A stretch of DNA of 64,000 nt from an uncultured Collinsella sp. (GTDB taxonomy: Bacteria; Actinomycetota; Coriobacteriia; Coriobacteriales; Coriobacteriaceae): the NCBI GenBank assembly GCA_902493545.1, contig CABUQI010000001.1, forward strand, positions 11,590 to 75,589, given 5' to 3'. Shown in pieces: positions 60,707 to 64,000 of this stretch. The position numbers and the translations under genes were made by a program. Each line of letters begins with the position of its first letter. Within the stretch, counting starts at the first letter, position 1. The notes under the pieces are model-generated. The model had not been told where the DNA came from. It worked only from the letters and a program-made list of their open reading frames with translations, and made no database searches.

Positions 60707-60917
60707 TTTTCTGAATGCCGGGGGATAACTTAGCAGTGGCTCCCGTGTGGCTCCGGAGGGGCGGGGCATAAGGTTTCCTGCTCGGGCAGTCCTGCTCGCA
60801 CGAAGGCCACATTAAGTGGCCTTCGGCTCGTGCGGAACTCGCGATAAACCTTATGCCCCGCCCCTCCGGAGCCACACGGGAGGCAGGTTAACTAATTCGA
60901 GCCCGGCATTCAGAAAA
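60707..60917. repeat. Very large palindrome upstream of groES (37-bp perfect arms)
   Basis: Outer arms TTTTCTGAATGCCGGG / CCCGGCATTCAGAAAA (16 bp); middle arms 60740-60776 and 60846-60882 are exact reverse complements over 37 bases (CTCCCGTGTGGCTCC... and mirror); an inner hairpin CGAAGGCCAC-attaa-GTGGCCTTCG caps it. Internal loops separate the three. Confidence 0.95.
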
Positions 60918-60988
60918 GTCAGTACAGCAAAATGGCGATGCGGATGGAATGCACAAGATAGGAGCACGTTGTTGGGACGCGCTCTTTT

Positions 60989-61056
60989 AAGTTGCGGTGG
61001 AATAGTTCCTGTTTTTGGGCTTGAAGGCCGATTTTAGGGACTATTTCACCGCAACT
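60989..61056. repeat. Family B palindrome (copy 2)
   Basis: AAGTTGCGGTGGAATA...TATTTCACCGCAACT with inner GTtCCT / AGGGAC. The arms match those at 32039-32121 base for base over 15 nt. It lies 18 bases after the amidohydrolase stop. Confidence 0.85.
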
Positions 61057-61074
61057 GAGGGGTGGGATGTGGGG

Positions 61075-62718
61075 TTAGCGCTCGTAGATTAAGTTACCTG
61101 CCAGGTAGGTGGCCTGAACCTTGGTAGCCTGGAGCTCTTGTGGGTCAACGGTGAGCGGGTTTTGATCCAGGACTACCAGGTCGGCGTATTTGCCGGGCTC
61201 CAGGCTGCCGAGGTTTTGCTCGTCGCCTGCCGCGTAGGCGCTGCCCAGGGTGTAGTTGCGCAGAGCCGTAGCCGCGTCGATGCGCTCGCTAGGGAGCCAG
61301 CCGCCCTCAGGCCAGTGACTGCGAGGGTCTTGGCGCGTGATGGCCGTGTAGAGCACGTTCATGCTGGTAACGGCTGTGATGGGGCTATCGGTACCGAAAG
61401 CTTGGCGGATGCCGCGGTGCTTAAAGGTCGCAAACGGCCACATGATGCGGCTGCGCTCCAGGCCCAGATCGCGCTCCGGGCCACCCGGGTCAAGCGTGAT
61501 GTGGCAAGGCTGGCTCGAGGCAATGATATTGAGCTTGCGCAGACGATCGATGTCCTGAGGCAGCAAATTCTCCAGATGCTCGAGCGTGTTATGACCGTGC
61601 GGGGGCAGACCGTAGAGCTCTGCCGCCTCCTCAAAGATATCGAGCGCAGCATGGATGGCACCGTCGCCGATAACGTGGATGCGCACGGTGTGGCCGCGCT
61701 CGGCTGCCGCCAGAACCAACTTGCGCATGCGCTCGACAGGAACCGTCAGGCGACCCTGGTCGCCCGGGAAGCGCGGGTTGGTATAGGGTTCAGTGAGGTA
61801 TGCGGTATGCTCGCTCGACACGCCGTCGAAGAACTGTTTAAAGCCTGGCGCCGAGAGCAGCGCGTTGTTCGCGTAGCGGGTCTGGAGTTCTTCCAAGCGC
61901 GATTGGTCATCCAGCAACGTGGGGAACAGGTGAGCGCGAATGCCCGGCTTGCCGGCGGCCTGCAGCTTGTCGTAAACATCGTCGCGAATAAAGTCGCCGC
62001 CCGGCATGGGCATGAGCGACATATCGCAGATCGAGGTGATGCCTTGCTCGGCCATACGCTTCATCTGGTCGGCGTAAGCGCTCGCGATGCGGTCCTCGCC
62101 CAGCCACTCCAGGCAGCGCGGCAGCAGCTGCATAGCAGCCGCCTCGTGGACAATACCCGTAAGCTCACCGTTCGAGTCCTTGTCGTAACTGCCACCCGCC
62201 GGAGGCTCGCTGTCGCGCGTCACGCCGAGGGCTTCGAGTGCGCGGCTGTTGAGCCACAGGGTATGCCCATTGCCCGAATACATAACACAGGGGCGATCGG
62301 GGAAGGCGGCGTCGACGGAGGCCTTGGTAGGGTGCTCGGGCGGATCCCAGCGGTAATCGCGCCAGCCCTGGGTCACGATCCAGGCGTCATCGGGCAAGCC
62401 CTGGGAAAACTCGCGTGCATGCTGCACCAATGCCGCCTCGGATGTGCCCATATCCATGAGCATGTACGGCGAGGAGGCAACCGAAGTATGGAAGAAATGC
62501 AGGTGCGCATCGTGGAAACCGGGGCAGATGAATTGCTCGCCATAGTCGACAACCGGCACGGCGGCAGGGGCGGCGGCAATCACGTCATCGGGCGCACCGA
62601 CCGCGACGATGCGATCGCCTGCAATGGCAATCGCCAGCTCGCGGGCGGCATCGATGCCGTCTTGCGCGGTAAAAACGTTCTTGGAGCGGATAATCCGATC
62701 GATATGCTGCATGAGCAT
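61075..62718 (-). CDS. Amidohydrolase, YtcJ type
   Basis: A 547-residue metal-dependent hydrolase of the amidohydrolase 3 group. CPGFHDAHLHFF (HxH metal ligands, about 70-81), SGNGHTLWLNSRALE, HVIGDGAIHAALD and QPCHITLD lead to FGTDSPI (final Asp). Substrates of the group are varied amides and imines. The ATG at 62718, 62712 or 62724 could start it; homology begins MQHIDRII. The open frame runs on to 63453, but that part is opposite the M20 gene and is not real. Confidence 0.87.
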   Translation of the reverse strand: MLMQHIDRIIRSKNVFTAQDGIDAARELAIAIAGDRIVAVGAPDDVIAAAPAAVPVVDYGEQFICPGFHDAHLHFFHTSVASSPYMLMDMGTSEAALVQHAREFSQGLPDDAWIVTQGWRDYRWDPPEHPTKASVDAAFPDRPCVMYSGNGHTLWLNSRALEALGVTRDSEPPAGGSYDKDSNGELTGIVHEAAAMQLLPRCLEWLGEDRIASAYADQMKRMAEQGITSICDMSLMPMPGGDFIRDDVYDKLQAAGKPGIRAHLFPTLLDDQSRLEELQTRYANNALLSAPGFKQFFDGVSSEHTAYLTEPYTNPRFPGDQGRLTVPVERMRKLVLAAAERGHTVRIHVIGDGAIHAALDIFEEAAELYGLPPHGHNTLEHLENLLPQDIDRLRKLNIIASSQPCHITLDPGGPERDLGLERSRIMWPFATFKHRGIRQAFGTDSPITAVTSMNVLYTAITRQDPRSHWPEGGWLPSERIDAATALRNYTLGSAYAAGDEQNLGSLEPGKYADLVVLDQNPLTVDPQELQATKVQATYLAGNLIYER

Positions 62719-62880
62719 CCCCATCTCTGGTAGGAAATTCAACAACCCCGAGTGTACTCCCCCGCCCTTGCAACAAAGCCCCAAGCGGCAAATGGCAACT
62801 TTACCAGCCCTAGCGGCAGGTGGCATACTTGGATGAGCCTGTATGATTTTGCGATCGACCCAGCAAGGAGCAAATCGACC

Positions 62881-64000
62881 ATGACGAAGACCAAGGCACA
62901 GCAGATTATGGCGGCAACCGAGGTTCGCGCGGCAGACGACGTCACCACGGCCATCCGAGATATCGCCGCCGAGTTTGAGCCCTATATCATCAAGCAGCGC
63001 CGGCACTTCCATAAGCACCCGGAGCTGAGCCTTGCCGAGGAGCGCACGACCTCCGACATCGCCAACCAGCTCGACGCCATGAATATCCCCTACGAGCGTC
63101 CGCTCAAGACCGGCTTGGTGGCAACGCTTCGCGGCACCGCGCCCGACGCCTATCGCGAGGACGGCACGCCGCGCCGCCGTATCCTGCTGCGCGCCGATAT
63201 CGACGCCCTGCCTGTCACCGAGCAGACCGGCGAGGAGTTCGCCAGCGTCAACGAGGGCTGCATGCACGCCTGCGGTCACGACTGCCATATCGCCATGATG
63301 CTCGGCACGCTGCAAATCCTGCGCCATATGACCGACGACATCCACGGCGAGATCCGCATCGTCTTCCAGCCCAGTGAGGAAAACGGCCAGGGCGCAAAAC
63401 TCATGATCGGCACGGGTGTGCTCGACGGCGTCGACGGCGCCTACGCCGCGCACATTTGGAGCGAGGTCGATGCCGGCACCGTGAGCTGCGAGCCCGGCCC
63501 GCGCATGGCCAATACCGACTGGTTCCGCATCGGCGTTCGCGGTACCTCATGCCACGGCGCCATGCCCCAGCGCGGCCACGACGCCGTTATGGTGGCGGCA
63601 GAGATTGTCAACGCCCTGCAGACCATCGTCTCACGCGAAATCAGCCCCTACGAGCCTGCTGTCATCACTGTCGGCGAGCTGCACGGCGGCACCGCACGCA
63701 ACGTTATCGCCGGCACCGCCTACCTCGCCGGCACGGTGCGTACCTATGGCGATTCGACGCACGAGGAAATGCCCGAGCTCATGCGCCGCATCGTGGAGCA
63801 TACTGCGGCGGCCCTGGGCGCCGAGGCCGAACTTACCGACTACACCATCGCCAACTATAAGGTCGAAAACGACGCCGCCTCGAGCGAGCGTTGTCGTCAG
63901 GCCGTGGTCAAGTGCCTGGGTGCGGCCGGCGAAGGCCATTACCGTGGCACGCTTTCGGGCGAGGACTTCTCGGAGTATCTGCGCCGCGTACCGGGCGTGC
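62881..64000 (+). CDS. M20 family metallohydrolase (HipO/IAA-amino acid hydrolase type), 3' end cut by the window
   Basis: 373 residues are visible to the window edge. After a short N-terminal extension, QRRHFHKHPELSLAEERT (about 40-57) is the family start; RADIDALPVTEQTG (metal ligand Asp), MHACGHDCHIAMM, and QPSEENGQGAKLMI (catalytic Glu pair) are all present, and the dimerisation domain GTSCHGAMPQRGHDAV follows. N-acyl amino acids or hippurate-like amides are likely substrates. AAGGAG lies 10 bases before the ATG at 62881. It is divergent from the amidohydrolase gene and may share its substrate chemistry. Confidence 0.93.
   Translation, partial: MTKTKAQQIMAATEVRAADDVTTAIRDIAAEFEPYIIKQRRHFHKHPELSLAEERTTSDIANQLDAMNIPYERPLKTGLVATLRGTAPDAYREDGTPRRRILLRADIDALPVTEQTGEEFASVNEGCMHACGHDCHIAMMLGTLQILRHMTDDIHGEIRIVFQPSEENGQGAKLMIGTGVLDGVDGAYAAHIWSEVDAGTVSCEPGPRMANTDWFRIGVRGTSCHGAMPQRGHDAVMVAAEIVNALQTIVSREISPYEPAVITVGELHGGTARNVIAGTAYLAGTVRTYGDSTHEEMPELMRRIVEHTAAALGAEAELTDYTIANYKVENDAASSERCRQAVVKCLGAAGEGHYRGTLSGEDFSEYLRRVPGV

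Larger units (their letters stand above)
60570..61074. other. Gap between groS and the amidohydrolase gene
   Basis: No gene. In minus-strand order it holds a family B palindrome (60989-61056), a 211-base palindrome (60707-60917) and an A/T-rich segment with AAAATCT / AGATTTT arms (about 60684-60710) that probably contains the groES promoter. Confidence 0.7.

Noticed and set aside
62719..63453. N-terminal extension of the amidohydrolase to 792 residues
   Set aside because: The added part lies opposite the M20 gene, whose motifs are clear on the plus strand; amidohydrolase homology starts near 62712.

Overview
The window is GC-rich, densely packed chromosomal DNA that reads as a gut Coriobacteriia (Actinomycetota), most likely a Collinsella. 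That assignment is recognition from gene content, gene order and protein style, not a database result. Supporting points are the rpmG / tRNA-Trp / secE / nusG / rplK / rplA operon on one strand, a DisA-ispD-ispF-cysS-rlmB-yacP string, a giant two-ASKHA-domain activase of the 2-hydroxyacyl-CoA dehydratase type, and a MurE without the diaminopimelate motif. The window starts inside an ABC permease gene and ends inside an M20 hydrolase gene. No prophage, transposase or cas gene is visible; nearly everything encodes housekeeping functions.

Layout. 1-7150 (+): the end of an ABC importer (permease, ATPase), a surface 5'-nucleotidase, an MscS channel, a cytoplasmic ParB-like/BMP fusion and a coupled phosphoesterase. 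7400-11830 (-): ribosomal protein, secE/nusG and tuf operons with four tRNAs, driven by two promoters that share an 18-base -35 region. 11830-12900: a 1-kb island of palindromes around tRNA-Thr. 12900-18430 (-): RNA modification and decay, CysRS, isoprenoid genes and DisA. 18590-21260 (+): a yybP-ykoY manganese riboswitch with mntP, then hipBA behind three operator copies. 21380-36960 (-): pepD, clpC, a TetR/activase pair, a DUF2798 membrane protein, a ThrE exporter, a LysRS with an extra C-terminal tRNA-binding domain, greA and tatA. 37070-43940 (-): tRNA-Pro, ispE-veg, rph-rdgB-dtd, and murE, a HAD phosphatase and murI. 44220-48470 (+): a one-piece amino-acid receptor/permease, asnB and tRNA-Val. 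48600-53500 (-): argCJBD. 53750-58170 (-): two PNPOx-like proteins, then an FMN-riboswitch-controlled riboflavin ECF transporter with fused ATPases. 58370-61060 (-): groESL bracketed by two very large palindromes. 61075 to the end: a YtcJ-type amidohydrolase (-) and an M20 hydrolase (+).

The genes are ordinary; the unusual part is the intergenic DNA. At least five families of inverted-repeat elements recur: (A) three approximately 100-base structured elements sharing a tandem purine mismatch and a purine-rich asymmetric internal loop; (B) two copies of a 15-base-arm palindrome; (C) hairpins that start at or next to stop codons and carry GGGACAG in the sense strand; (D/E) nested and tandem palindromes next to tRNA-Thr, one set with an exact 80-base period; (G) two palindromes with 37-bp perfect arms around groESL. 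Families A and C are the best candidates for something undescribed, either as 3'-UTR or leader RNA structures or as REP-like DNA elements.
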